Below are positions 8,627-17,410 of a DNA stretch of 64,000 bases, piece by piece. The number at the start of each line of letters is the position of its first letter. Position 1 is the first letter of the stretch. The stretch comes from Pseudomonadota bacterium. GTDB taxonomy: Bacteria; Pseudomonadota; Gammaproteobacteria; Steroidobacterales; Steroidobacteraceae. The notes beneath the pieces were generated by a model that saw only the letters and a program-made list of their open reading frames with translations, was not told the origin of the DNA and searched no databases. Where the stretch lies: contig JBBCGI010000001.1 of assembly GCA_037200975.1 (NCBI GenBank), positions 1,240,001-1,304,000 of the forward strand, in the 5' to 3' direction. The position numbers were made by a program, and so were the translations under genes.

Positions 8627-9166
8627 ATGACTGCAACGATCCTGCGCTACGGAATCATCGGCGGCCTCATCGTCGCCATCCCCATGTTGTGGCAGTGGCT
8701 GCCGCTCGAGGGTGACGCGCATCCCCCCGGCGGGCTGCTGCTCGGGTACGCGACGATGCTCGTGGCGCTGACCACCGTGTTCCTCGGCGTCAAGCAGTAC
8801 CGCGACCGGAAGCTGGGCGGGGTGATCCGTTTCCTACCGGCGCTCGGTGCCGGGCTGGGCATCAGCACCGTGGCGTGTTTGTTGTACGTCATCGGCTGGG
8901 AGATCGTCACGGCGTACAGCGATTTCGATTTCTCGAAGTGGTACTCGAACTCCGTAATTGCGGCCGCGAAGGCGCGCAACGCGTCCCCGGCGGAGCTGCA
9001 GCAGGCGATCGCGGCGGCGGAAAGCTTCACGCAGATGTACGCGAAGCCCTGGTTCCGCATGCCGATGACGTTCATCGAGATGTTCCCGGTCGGCGTGCTG
9101 ATCTCGCTGATTTCCGCGGCGCTGTTGCGCAACAGCCGGTTCCTGCCCGCGCGATCCGCACCGTAG
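8627..9166 (+). CDS. DUF4199-like inner-membrane protein
   Basis: 179 residues with four hydrophobic segments (near 5-20, 30-48, 65-85 and 150-170) and the central D-F-D-F-S-K-W-Y segment between the third and fourth, matching what I recall of DUF4199. The function of the family is unknown. The start is the ATG after GGTGCTCC; an upstream in-frame ATG gives a Pro-rich leader without family features. It follows the receiver-less LuxR gene and may be its target. The stop codon lies 4 bp before the palindromic repeat at 9170. Confidence 0.75.
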   Translation: MTATILRYGIIGGLIVAIPMLWQWLPLEGDAHPPGGLLLGYATMLVALTTVFLGVKQYRDRKLGGVIRFLPALGAGLGISTVACLLYVIGWEIVTAYSDFDFSKWYSNSVIAAAKARNASPAELQQAIAAAESFTQMYAKPWFRMPMTFIEMFPVGVLISLISAALLRNSRFLPARSAP

Positions 9167-9169
9167 AAA

Positions 9170-9250
9170 AAAAGGGGACATGCCTAATTAACTGGGCGAA
9201 AGACGACACGCGATAGTTTTTCACCCAGCTAATTCGGCATGTCCCCTTTT
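9170..9250. repeat. Palindromic AAAAGGGGACATGCC repeat, copy B
   Basis: Arms of about 32 bp (9170-9201 and 9219-9250) are inverted copies with three mismatches and a 17-bp centre. It lies between the ends of convergent genes. The right arm, read on the minus strand, encodes the last residues KGDMPN and the TAG stop of the sugar dehydrogenase-like lipoprotein, so the element has either overlapped or replaced that gene's original 3' end. Confidence 0.85.
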
Positions 9251-10572
9251 ACCGCGCGCCAGATCGTGTTTCCCACGTCGTCGGCTACCAGCAGCGCGCC
9301 ATTCCCGTCCAGCGCAACGCCCACCGGCCGGCCGAACGCCTCGCCTCTCTCGCTGACGAACCCGGTCAGCACATCGAGCGGCATTCCAGCGGGTTTGCCG
9401 TCCTTGAACGGCACGAACACGACCTTGTATCCGGCCGGCACTTCGCGGTTCCATGACCCATGCTCGCCGATGAACATGCCATTAGTTAGACCTGGCGGCA
9501 GCGCTGCGTCTCCCGCATATACGAGCCCGAGCGCCGCCACATGCGCGCCCAGCGCGTAGTCGGGTGGCACTGCCTTCGCCACCAGATCGGGGCGCGGCGG
9601 TTCGACGCGCGCATCCACATGCTGGCCGTAGTAGCTGTACGGCCAGCCGTAGAACGCGCCCTGCTTCACCGACGTCAGGTAATCCGGCACCAGGTCATTA
9701 CCGAGTTCGTCACGTTCGTTCGCAACCGTCCACAACACACCGGTCCGCGGCTCCCACGCCAGGCCATTGGGATTGCGCAGCCCGGTGGCGAACGATCGCT
9801 TCTCTCCACTAACTACATCGATCTGCCAGATCGCAGCGCGGCCTGCCTCGGCGGCCATCCCGTTTTCCGCGACATTGCTGTTGGACCCCACCGTCGCATA
9901 CAGCCTCGTGCCGTCCGCGCTCGCGATGATGTTCTTGGTCCAGTGATGGTTGCGCGGCCCGCCCGGCAGATCCGCAAGCTTCGTGCCCGGCGTGGAGATC
10001 CGCGTCGTCCCGGCCACATAGGAAAACTTCATCACCGCATCGGTGTTCGCGACATACAGATCGTTGCCGATCAGCGCCATGCCGAACGGCGAATTGAGCC
10101 CATCGAGCAACACGGTCTTGAGCTCCGCGACGCCGTCACCGTCGGCGTCGCGCAGCAGCGTGATGCGATTGGCGGACGGCACCGCGGCGCCGGCCTTCGA
10201 CATCACCTTCTGCGTCACCTTGGCCTTCAGGCCCTTGCTCTCTTCGGGCCGCTCGGGCGCGTTGGTCTCCGCCACCAGCACATCGCCGTTCGGCAGCGTG
10301 TACAGCCAGCGCGGATGTGCGAGGCCGGTCGCGAACGCATTCACGGTCAGACCTGCTGCAGCCTTCGGCTTCATGCCCGGCGGCCAGCCCTTCGCCTCCG
10401 CGATCTGCACGACGGGAATGAGCTTCTTGTTTGGCTCTGGCAACGAGGGATTCGGCCCGACACTCGATGCCGGCGACATCTCCGGCCCGCGATCGGTGGG
10501 ACCGACTTTGCAGGCGGTCAGCGCCACCAATCCAACCGCCGCTACGGCTGCCATCCAACGCAGGGTCTTCAT
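9229..10572 (-). CDS. Sorbosone/PQQ-type soluble sugar dehydrogenase-like lipoprotein
   Basis: 447 residues with a lipoprotein signal (LVALTAC, lipidated Cys21). The rest is a six-bladed beta-propeller of the GSDH/sorbosone dehydrogenase family: ATGLAHPRWLYTLPNGDVLVAETN, LPGGPRNHHWTKNIIASADG, ATGLRNPNGLAWEPRTGVLWTVANERDELG and IGEHGSWNREVPAGYKVVFVPF are the typical blade signatures. Such proteins are periplasmic PQQ-dependent aldose oxidases, although many lipoprotein members have unproven activity. The start is the ATG of MKTLRWMAAV, which gives a correct signal; a longer frame upstream is antisense to the MFS gene. The C-terminus (KGDMPN) comes from repeat copy B. Confidence 0.9.
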   Translation of the reverse strand: MKTLRWMAAVAAVGLVALTACKVGPTDRGPEMSPASSVGPNPSLPEPNKKLIPVVQIAEAKGWPPGMKPKAAAGLTVNAFATGLAHPRWLYTLPNGDVLVAETNAPERPEESKGLKAKVTQKVMSKAGAAVPSANRITLLRDADGDGVAELKTVLLDGLNSPFGMALIGNDLYVANTDAVMKFSYVAGTTRISTPGTKLADLPGGPRNHHWTKNIIASADGTRLYATVGSNSNVAENGMAAEAGRAAIWQIDVVSGEKRSFATGLRNPNGLAWEPRTGVLWTVANERDELGNDLVPDYLTSVKQGAFYGWPYSYYGQHVDARVEPPRPDLVAKAVPPDYALGAHVAALGLVYAGDAALPPGLTNGMFIGEHGSWNREVPAGYKVVFVPFKDGKPAGMPLDVLTGFVSERGEAFGRPVGVALDGNGALLVADDVGNTIWRAVKGDMPN

Positions 10573-10689
10573 GAGTGCAACATAGTAAATGCGCGCGCTC
10601 CCGTTCGCCGGTGAAGCCCGCGCGGCGTTGTAGGAAGGTGCCGTGGTGCAGCGCGGCGTGTTACAAGAGCGTCGCCACATCGGGACCCC

Positions 10690-11973
10690 ATGAGCATCGA
10701 ACCCGCCAGGAAAACTCCGCCGCCCGGCTCGCAAGCGCTGATGTTCCTGGCCTGCGCGCTCGCGATGGTCGGCAACTACTACGTCTACGATTCCATCGGG
10801 CCGGTCGCGGACATGTTGACGCGGCAGCTCGGTTTCTCCGACACCCAGCTCGGCACGCTCAACGCCATCTACAGTCTGCCTAACATCTTCATGGTGCTCA
10901 TCGGCGGGGTGTTGTGCGACCGGTTCAATGCCCGCTCGGTGGCGCTGGTTTCGGCGCTGCTGTGTTTTCTCGGCACGGTGCTGACGGCGCTGAGCGGCGC
11001 ATTCGTGGTGATGGCGGCGGGACGATTGCTGTTCGGCCTCGGCGCCGAAACCATGATCGTGGCGTTCACGGTCGCGCTCGCGCAATGGTTCGGCGGCCGC
11101 AATTTTGCGCTGTTCTTCGCGCTGAACCTGAGCGTCGCGCGGCTGGGCTCGTATCTTGCCGACCGCTCGCCGAGTTTCGCGCGCGATCTGTACGCGCAAG
11201 GCTGGCAGCCGCCGCTGTGGCTGGCCGCGGTGTTCGGCGCCATCTGTTTCGCGGGCGCATTGCTGTATTTTTTCGTGGACCGTCGCGAAGCGCCGCGCGG
11301 CACCCTGGCGATCGCGCCGCCGCCGGATCGCATCGACTGGGGCAGCCTGCTGCGATTCCGCGCGGCCTACTGGTACGTCGTCGGCCTGTGCGTCACGTTC
11401 TACGCGGTGATCTTCGCGTTCCGCAGCACCTTCTCGATCAAGTATTTCCAGCAGGCGCACGGCCTCGATCTCGAGGCCGCGAGCACGCTCAACAGCTACG
11501 TGTTCCTCGCCGCGATCTTCGCGACGCCGGCCTTCGGCCTTTTGGTCGACCGCGTCGGGCGGCATGCGTTGTTGATGCTGCTGGGCTCGGCGCTGCTGCC
11601 GCTGAGCTTCGTGGTGCTGGGCAGCGGCGCGCATGCGTTGTGGTTGTCCACCGTGTTGTTAGGTATCTCGTTCTCTCTCGTGCCGGCGGTGTTGTGGCCA
11701 GCGGTGGCGAAATACGTGGAACCGCAGCAGCTCGGCACGGCCTACGGCCTCATGACCATGTTGCAGAGCGCGGGCGTGATGACCGCCAACCTGGCCGCCG
11801 GCTATCTCAACGACGCCAGCGGCGCGAGCGCTGGCAACCCAGCCGGTTATGCGGCGATGTTGTGGTTCTTCGGGCTCACGAGCCTGGCCGGATTCGTGTT
11901 CACGCTGCTGTTGAGCCGCGCCGACACGCGTCCGGCGCAACGGCCGGCAGAGATTTCGAGAGATCTGGGTTAG
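10690..11973 (+). CDS. Major facilitator superfamily transporter
   Basis: A 427-residue inner-membrane carrier with about 12 hydrophobic segments. The first-half loop motif is present as GGVLCDRFNARSV after the second segment (G-x-x-x-D-R/K form), and an equivalent FGLLVDRVGRHALL lies in the second half. Substrate is not deducible. It is divergent from the sugar-dehydrogenase-like gene with a 117-bp gap and is followed by a membrane protein 9 bp downstream. Confidence 0.9.
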   Translation: MSIEPARKTPPPGSQALMFLACALAMVGNYYVYDSIGPVADMLTRQLGFSDTQLGTLNAIYSLPNIFMVLIGGVLCDRFNARSVALVSALLCFLGTVLTALSGAFVVMAAGRLLFGLGAETMIVAFTVALAQWFGGRNFALFFALNLSVARLGSYLADRSPSFARDLYAQGWQPPLWLAAVFGAICFAGALLYFFVDRREAPRGTLAIAPPPDRIDWGSLLRFRAAYWYVVGLCVTFYAVIFAFRSTFSIKYFQQAHGLDLEAASTLNSYVFLAAIFATPAFGLLVDRVGRHALLMLLGSALLPLSFVVLGSGAHALWLSTVLLGISFSLVPAVLWPAVAKYVEPQQLGTAYGLMTMLQSAGVMTANLAAGYLNDASGASAGNPAGYAAMLWFFGLTSLAGFVFTLLLSRADTRPAQRPAEISRDLG

Positions 11974-11982
11974 GGTCGCCGC

Positions 11983-12687
11983 ATGCGCAACATCGATTTC
12001 AGTTCGTGGCAGGGTTTGCTGTCGACCTTGCTAGGCCTGGCGGTCATCACGCTGCTCGGCGTCGGCATCCGGCTGCTGGTCATGCAGACCGTGCAGCAGC
12101 GCCGCGAGCGCGAGAACCGGCAGATCAACGAACGGCTGCGCACGCTGATCGCAGCGTACAAGACGCTGGGCGGATCGTTCACCGGAGATCTCGCCGTCGA
12201 TCCCACCCACCTGCGCGATTTGCGGCGCACCCAGACATCACCCGAGATCGTCGCGGCGGAAAACGAGCTCGCAGGCTCCGACCGGTCCCGGCGCATCCGC
12301 GATGCGGTCGAGGCCGCGCTGTCGGACATCATCTTGTTAGGCACGGAAGAGCAGGTGCGGCTCGCGGCCGCGGCGGCGAGCGAGCTGGCGGGCGGGCGCG
12401 CCGTTCACACCGCGGAGCTGGTCGTGTCGCTGCGCAATTTCATCCGCGCCGTGCTCGATCTCGATCCGATGCCAGCCGACGTGACGATTCCGAAGCAAGG
12501 CCCTGCGCGTCCAGGCGCGGCGGGCGGGGGCAAGGGCGGCAAGGGTGAAGCCGAGCGCGAGCGCGGCGGCAAACAAGGCGGCGGACTGGGTGGCGGCGCG
12601 GCCGCCGGCGCCGGCATGGGCCTGGGGATAGGCCTCGGCGGCAGCGCCGAACAAGACGACGCGGAAAAAGGGGACATGCCTAATTAA
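11983..12687 (+). CDS. Membrane protein of unknown function with Gly-rich tail ending in repeat-encoded KGDMPN
   Basis: 234 residues. One hydrophobic segment (about 10-30) is followed by a basic, Arg-rich stretch (QQRRERENRQINERLRTLIAAYK) and an alpha-helical soluble region to about residue 165. Residues ~170-225 are low-complexity Gly/Lys/Glu. The last residues are EKGDMPN, the coding sequence of a repeat arm, and the TAA stop lies inside that repeat. I do not recognise the family. It starts 9 bp after the MFS gene and ends 21 bp before mprF. Confidence 0.72.
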   Translation: MRNIDFSSWQGLLSTLLGLAVITLLGVGIRLLVMQTVQQRRERENRQINERLRTLIAAYKTLGGSFTGDLAVDPTHLRDLRRTQTSPEIVAAENELAGSDRSRRIRDAVEAALSDIILLGTEEQVRLAAAAASELAGGRAVHTAELVVSLRNFIRAVLDLDPMPADVTIPKQGPARPGAAGGGKGGKGEAERERGGKQGGGLGGGAAAGAGMGLGIGLGGSAEQDDAEKGDMPN

Positions 12688-12688
12688 A
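12666..12688. repeat. AAAAGGGGACATGCC repeat, single arm, copy C
   Basis: One arm only, matching the left arm of copy B over about 21 bases (through GCCTAATTAA). No inverted partner is found in the following 150 bp. It forms the 3' end of the upstream gene and lies just before the mprF start, so it looks like a decayed or half element. Confidence 0.75.
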
Positions 12689-12708
12689 GAAGCGAGTTAG
12701 GCTAGCCC

Positions 12709-15267
12709 ATGGCTTTTGCGCCCAACACCCGCCGTATCGCCACCACCACGTTCGGCCTGGCGCTGTTTGTCGCGGCGTTCTGGGCGATCGAACACGTCCT
12801 CGGGGAATACCACTGGGATGACGTGTTGGCCAGCATGGCGGGCATCGCGCCAGGCGCGATCCTCACCGCACTGGCGTTCACGGCCGGCAGTTACCTGCTG
12901 CTGATCCTCTACGACGTGCTCGCCTTGCGTTACGTCGGCGCCACGGTGCCGTGGACGACCACCGCGGCGGCGTCCTTCGCGGCCAACGCCGTGGGACACA
13001 GCGTGGGCTTCGCGGCGCTGTCCGGCGGCTCGATCCGATACCGCATGTATTCCGGCGCCGGTGTCGGCGCGCGGCAGATCGCACAGGTGATCGCCTTCTG
13101 CTCGCTGACCTTCGTGCTGGGCACCGCCTTGTTGTTAGGCGGATCGCTGCTGTTCGAAGCGCCGCGCGCCGCCGCGGTGTTGCATGTCGGCCTGCCCTGG
13201 GTCTACGCCTGCGGCGCGCTGGCGACGGGCACCGTCGTCGCCTATCTCCTGCTGAACATGCTGCGGCGCACGCCCCTGTCCATCCGGCAATGGCAGCTCC
13301 GGCTGCCGGGCGCGCCGCTGGCGCTGGCGCAGGTCGCCGTCGCGGGTGTCGACCTGTGCATCACGGCGGCGGTGTTGTACGTACTGCTGCCAGCGGGTGC
13401 CACTCAGGGCTTCACCGCGTTCCTCGCGCTCTATCTGATCGCATTGGCGGCCGGCGTCGTCAGCAACGTGCCGGGCGGACTCGGTGTGTTCGAAACCGTG
13501 CTGCTATTGCTGCTGCCCGGGGTGCCGCCGCACGAGGCATTGTCCGCGCTGCTCACCTATCGCGCCATCTACTACCTGCTGCCATTCGTGATCGCGCTGG
13601 TCATCGTGGCCGGGCGCGAGGCGTGGTTGCGCCGCGCCGGGCTCGCGAGCGCCACCACCTGGCTACGCGCCTGGCTGCGCGCCGTCACGCCACAGGCGCT
13701 GGCCGCGGGCGTCTTTCTGTGCGGACTCGTGTTGCTGTTCTCCGGCGCGACGCCCGCCGCCGATGCACGCCTGCACGTATTGCGCCACTTCGTGCCGCTG
13801 TCGCTGCTCGAGCTGTCGCACCTCGTCGGCAGCGCCGCCGGCGTCGCGTTGCTATTGCTGGCGCGCGGTCTGCAGAAGCGGATGGACGCAGCCTGGCATG
13901 TCACCGTCGTGCTGCTCGCCGCCGGCATCGTCGCGTCGCTGTTCAAGGGGTTCGACTACGAAGAGGCGCTGCTGCTGGCCGCCATCCTGGTCGCGCTGCG
14001 CGCCGCGAAGGGCCGCTTCACCCGCCGCGCAGCCCTGCTCGAAGAGCGCTTCTCGGTGCCGTGGGCGCTGGCGATCACGCTGGCGGTCGCGGCATCGTTG
14101 TGGCTGGCGCTGTTCTCCGCGCGCAATGTCGGCTACTCGCAGGAGCTGTGGTGGCAGTTCGCCTTTCACGCGAATACGCCCCGCGTGCTGCGCGCCAGCG
14201 TGCTGGTCATCGTGCTGGTCGGCGCATTCGCCACCTGGAAACTGATCCACCCCGCACCGCCCGAGCTGCCGCTGCCGGACGATGCAATGTTGGCGCGCGC
14301 GCGCTCCGCCATCGACCGCTCCGACGAAACCAGCGCCAATCTCGCCTTGTTAGGCGACAAGAAGCTGCTGTTCGCGAACGACGACGCGGGCTTCGTCATG
14401 TTCCAGCCGGTCGGCAAATGCTGGGTCGCCATGGGCGACCCGGTGGGCCCCGCGGCCGTGCGCGAACAGCTGGTATGGGAATTCCGCGACGCCTGCGACC
14501 GGTTCGCCGCCTGGCCGGTGTTCTACCAGGTGGGCGTGGAAAACCTGCCGCTGTATCTCGACGCCGGTTTCGCGCTGTCGAAGCTCGGCGAGGAAGCGCG
14601 CGTGGATCTCGCCGCCTTCGGACTGGAAGGCTCGAAACGCGCGGATCTGCGCCAGACGCACAAGCGCGCGCAACGCGAGGGGCTGAGCTTCTCCGTGCTG
14701 CCCGCCGGTGAAGTCGCCGCCCACATGGAAGCGCTGCGTGCGGTATCGGACGAGTGGCTGACCGCCAAGGCCATCGCCGAGAAGGGGTTTTCACTGGGCC
14801 GCTTCGACCCGGCCTACCTCGCCAATTTTCCGTGTGCCGCCGTGTGGCTCGAGGGCCGCATCGTCGCATTCGCGAACCTGTGGACCACGGGCAGCAAGGC
14901 CGAACTGTCGATCGACCTCATGCGCCACGCCAACACCGCCTCGCGCAACCTCATGGACTATCTATTCATCGAGATCATGTTGTGGGGCAGGCAGGCGGGT
15001 TACCGCTGGTTCAACCTCGGCATGGCGCCGCTGTCGGGCATGCAGGACCGCGAATTCGCGCCGGTGTGGAACCGCATGGCCGCGTTCCTGTACCGCCATG
15101 GCGAGCATTTCTACAATTTCAACGGGCTGCGCCGTTACAAGAACAAGTTCGACCCCGAGTGGCATCCGCGTTATCTCGCCTGCCCGGGCGGGCTGGCATT
15201 GCCGCGTGTGCTGATGGAAGTGACGACGCTGATCGCCGGCGGAACCCGCCGCGTGTTCATGCGCTGA
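12709..15267 (+). CDS. mprF: MprF/LpiA: lysyl-phosphatidylglycerol synthase and flippase
   Basis: 852 residues. The N-terminal ~510 residues are a polytopic membrane flippase region with more than ten hydrophobic segments and the UPF0104 signature (SNVPGGLGVFETVLLLLLPG). From about residue 518 follows the cytosolic DUF2156/aminoacyl-transferase domain (WVAMGDPVGP, SKRADLRQTHKRAQREGLSFSVLP, WFNLGMAPLSGM). It transfers an amino acid, usually lysine, from tRNA to phosphatidylglycerol and flips the product, lowering envelope negative charge. The next gene is an AcvB/VirJ homolog 13 bp downstream, as in the lpiA-acvB operons of rhizobia. Amino-acid specificity cannot be read from sequence. Confidence 0.95.
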   Translation: MAFAPNTRRIATTTFGLALFVAAFWAIEHVLGEYHWDDVLASMAGIAPGAILTALAFTAGSYLLLILYDVLALRYVGATVPWTTTAAASFAANAVGHSVGFAALSGGSIRYRMYSGAGVGARQIAQVIAFCSLTFVLGTALLLGGSLLFEAPRAAAVLHVGLPWVYACGALATGTVVAYLLLNMLRRTPLSIRQWQLRLPGAPLALAQVAVAGVDLCITAAVLYVLLPAGATQGFTAFLALYLIALAAGVVSNVPGGLGVFETVLLLLLPGVPPHEALSALLTYRAIYYLLPFVIALVIVAGREAWLRRAGLASATTWLRAWLRAVTPQALAAGVFLCGLVLLFSGATPAADARLHVLRHFVPLSLLELSHLVGSAAGVALLLLARGLQKRMDAAWHVTVVLLAAGIVASLFKGFDYEEALLLAAILVALRAAKGRFTRRAALLEERFSVPWALAITLAVAASLWLALFSARNVGYSQELWWQFAFHANTPRVLRASVLVIVLVGAFATWKLIHPAPPELPLPDDAMLARARSAIDRSDETSANLALLGDKKLLFANDDAGFVMFQPVGKCWVAMGDPVGPAAVREQLVWEFRDACDRFAAWPVFYQVGVENLPLYLDAGFALSKLGEEARVDLAAFGLEGSKRADLRQTHKRAQREGLSFSVLPAGEVAAHMEALRAVSDEWLTAKAIAEKGFSLGRFDPAYLANFPCAAVWLEGRIVAFANLWTTGSKAELSIDLMRHANTASRNLMDYLFIEIMLWGRQAGYRWFNLGMAPLSGMQDREFAPVWNRMAAFLYRHGEHFYNFNGLRRYKNKFDPEWHPRYLACPGGLALPRVLMEVTTLIAGGTRRVFMR

Positions 15268-15280
15268 AGGAGTGAGCTGG

Positions 15281-16774
15281 ATGGACACACCCGCGAAATT
15301 GTTTGCCATGCTGCTCGCATCGCTGCTGGCGATTGGCGCGACGCCCTGCGCCGCAACACCCGCACCGGGCTCGCCCGGCCCGGCATTCATCGAATCCACG
15401 CTCGATGGCGGCCGTTTCGGCGTCGTGCACGTCTTTCGCCCGGTTCGCGCGCCGTCGAACGTGGCACTGCTGTTCTCGGGCGACGGTGGCTGGAGCAGCG
15501 GCGTCGCGCAGATCGCGCGGCGGCTGGCCGCGGAAGGTTTCCTGGTCGGCGGTGTCGACACGACTACCTACATCGCTTCGATCGCGCCAAAGGGCGCCGG
15601 CGCATCGGCCAAAACCCCCGCCTGCACATTCATGGCCGGCGACGTCGAGGCGCTGAGCCAGCACCTGCAGTGGGCGCAGAAGCTGCCCGACTATCTGCGG
15701 CCGGTGTTGTTCGGATACTCCGCCGGGGCCTCCGTCATCTACTCGACGCTGGCGCAGGCGCCGCGCGGTACGTTTGCCGGCGGCGTGTCGCTGAGTTTCT
15801 GCGCGGAGATGGACACCGCCGGCGCGCAGCTGTGCCCGGGCGCCGGGCTGCATTCGGTGCCCATCGCGAAATCCACGGAGGTCACGCTGCAGCCCGACCC
15901 GAAGCTGGCGTTTCCCTGGACCATCGTGCACGGCGATCGCGACACGGTGTGCAGCGCCAAACAAACTCGCGGGTTCGTCGCGGGGATTCCGACAGCGAAG
16001 CTCATCGCATTGCCGAAGGCCACGCACGATCTCACGCCGCTCGACGACTGGTGGCCGCGGGCCCGGCAGGACTACCGCGCCATGCTGGCCGCCGACACCG
16101 CGGCGCCCACCGTGCCCGCGACGGCGGCTAACAAGATAGACGAAGCTGGCTCCGATTCCCTGAGCGATCTGCCACTCACCGAAGTGCCAGCCACCGCAAA
16201 GGAATCCGACCTCTTCGCCGTGATGATCTCCGGCGATGGCGGCTGGGCCGGCCTCGATCAGAGCGTGTCCGGGGAGCTCGCCGCGCGCGGCATTCCGGTC
16301 GTCGGCCTGAGCTCGCTCAAGTATTTCTGGCACGCGCGCACGGCGGAATCCACCGCCACGGACGTGAATCGAATCATCACGCAGTATTCCTCCCGCTGGC
16401 ACAAACAACACGTGCTGCTGATCGGTTATTCGTTCGGCGCCGACGTGATGCCGTTCGTGTTCAACCGGCTGCCGCCCGCCACGCGCGAGCGCGTCGCCTC
16501 CGTCAGCCTGCTCGGCCTCGGAACCGCGGCAACCTGGGAAGTGACCGTGGGCGAATGGTTGCCCGGCGCGGACGACAAGGGCGACCCCGTAGTGCCCGAG
16601 ATCGCGCGCATGCCCGCGATGCCGCTGCTGTGCGTGATGGGGGAAGGAGAACATGGCAGCTCGTGCCCGCGGCTTTCGGCGCCGGGGCTTACGGTGCGCC
16701 AGATCGGCGACGGCCATCATTTCAGCGGTCTCGCGCCGCAGATCGTCGATGCGATCCTGAAGACCGCTGACTAG
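15281..16774 (+). CDS. acvB: AcvB/VirJ-family periplasmic hydrolase, probably acting on aminoacyl-phosphatidylglycerol
   Basis: 497 residues with a Sec signal peptide and two alpha/beta-hydrolase-like halves. The first (about 45-265) has LLFSGDGGWSSGVAQIARRLAAEGFLVGGVDT and the nucleophile-elbow-like GYSAGAS. The second (from about 308) is the VirJ domain with MISGDGGWAGLDQSVSGELAARGIPVVG and G-Y-S384-F-G-A-D. Agrobacterium AcvB hydrolyses lysyl-phosphatidylglycerol made by LpiA, and here it follows mprF directly. Start: AAGGAG lies 8 nt before this ATG; the GTG nine bases upstream overlaps that site. The 3' end overlaps the convergent phosphatase gene by 4 bp. Confidence 0.9.
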   Translation: MDTPAKLFAMLLASLLAIGATPCAATPAPGSPGPAFIESTLDGGRFGVVHVFRPVRAPSNVALLFSGDGGWSSGVAQIARRLAAEGFLVGGVDTTTYIASIAPKGAGASAKTPACTFMAGDVEALSQHLQWAQKLPDYLRPVLFGYSAGASVIYSTLAQAPRGTFAGGVSLSFCAEMDTAGAQLCPGAGLHSVPIAKSTEVTLQPDPKLAFPWTIVHGDRDTVCSAKQTRGFVAGIPTAKLIALPKATHDLTPLDDWWPRARQDYRAMLAADTAAPTVPATAANKIDEAGSDSLSDLPLTEVPATAKESDLFAVMISGDGGWAGLDQSVSGELAARGIPVVGLSSLKYFWHARTAESTATDVNRIITQYSSRWHKQHVLLIGYSFGADVMPFVFNRLPPATRERVASVSLLGLGTAATWEVTVGEWLPGADDKGDPVVPEIARMPAMPLLCVMGEGEHGSSCPRLSAPGLTVRQIGDGHHFSGLAPQIVDAILKTAD

Positions 16775-17373
16775 AGAATATTTTCGCCGGACGCGTTCAG
16801 CAGGCGGATCGCCGGCTCGTCGAGCGCGTGTTGATAGCCGATGATGCTGACCGAGGCGGTGTCGAGATAAAAACGGCGCGCGTCGATGGGCTGCAGCCCG
16901 ACCCAGCGCGCCATCAGGATCCGCAGGACGTCGCGATGCGCGACGATCAGCACGTCTGCGCTCGCCGCCCGAAGCTTCTCGATCACCCGCTCCGCGCGCA
17001 CCGCGAGATCCGCGAGCGACTCACCGCCCGGACAACCGTCCGTGAACAGATCCCAGCCGGGCCGTTCCGCCTGCACGTCGGCCGCGCGCCGGCCCTCATA
17101 ACTACCGTAGTCCCATTCCATGAGATCGGGTTCGACGATTGCGTGGGTGCTGAATCCGATCAGGTTCGCGGTCTGCCGCGCACGTAACAGGGGGCTCATG
17201 AGCACCTGCGCGAATTCGAGACCCTTCAGATGCGCGCCCAGCTCGACCGCATCCCGTTCGCCGCGCGCGGTCAGCGGAATATCCGCGCGGCCGGTGTATT
17301 GCCGGCTCAGGCTCCAGGCGGTCTCACCGTGGCGGACCAGATAAATCCTGGGAAGAGTTTGCGTTTCAGTCAC
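16771..17373 (-). CDS. Histidine phosphatase family protein (phosphoglycerate-mutase-like)
   Basis: 200 residues with the phosphohistidine motif LVRH15GET (R14-H15-G16) and the second catalytic His in IVAHRD. Arg in SPLLRARQTANL and Glu in WDYGSYEG complete the usual active site, which matches CobC/GpmB-type phosphatases. It is soluble. No cobalamin genes are nearby, so an alpha-ribazole phosphatase role is not supported. A TauE/SafE gene on the same strand ends 37 bp upstream. Confidence 0.9.
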   Translation of the reverse strand: MTETQTLPRIYLVRHGETAWSLSRQYTGRADIPLTARGERDAVELGAHLKGLEFAQVLMSPLLRARQTANLIGFSTHAIVEPDLMEWDYGSYEGRRAADVQAERPGWDLFTDGCPGGESLADLAVRAERVIEKLRAASADVLIVAHRDVLRILMARWVGLQPIDARRFYLDTASVSIIGYQHALDEPAIRLLNASGENIL

Positions 17374-17410
17374 CGGATATTCGCTCCCACGTCAGCACAC
17401 GCTGACGATG

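Noticed and set aside
9229-11634. An 801-residue reading of the sugar dehydrogenase-like gene
   Set aside because: Only the part from the ATG at 10572 has a signal peptide and family motifs. The upstream ~350 codons are antisense to the MFS gene.
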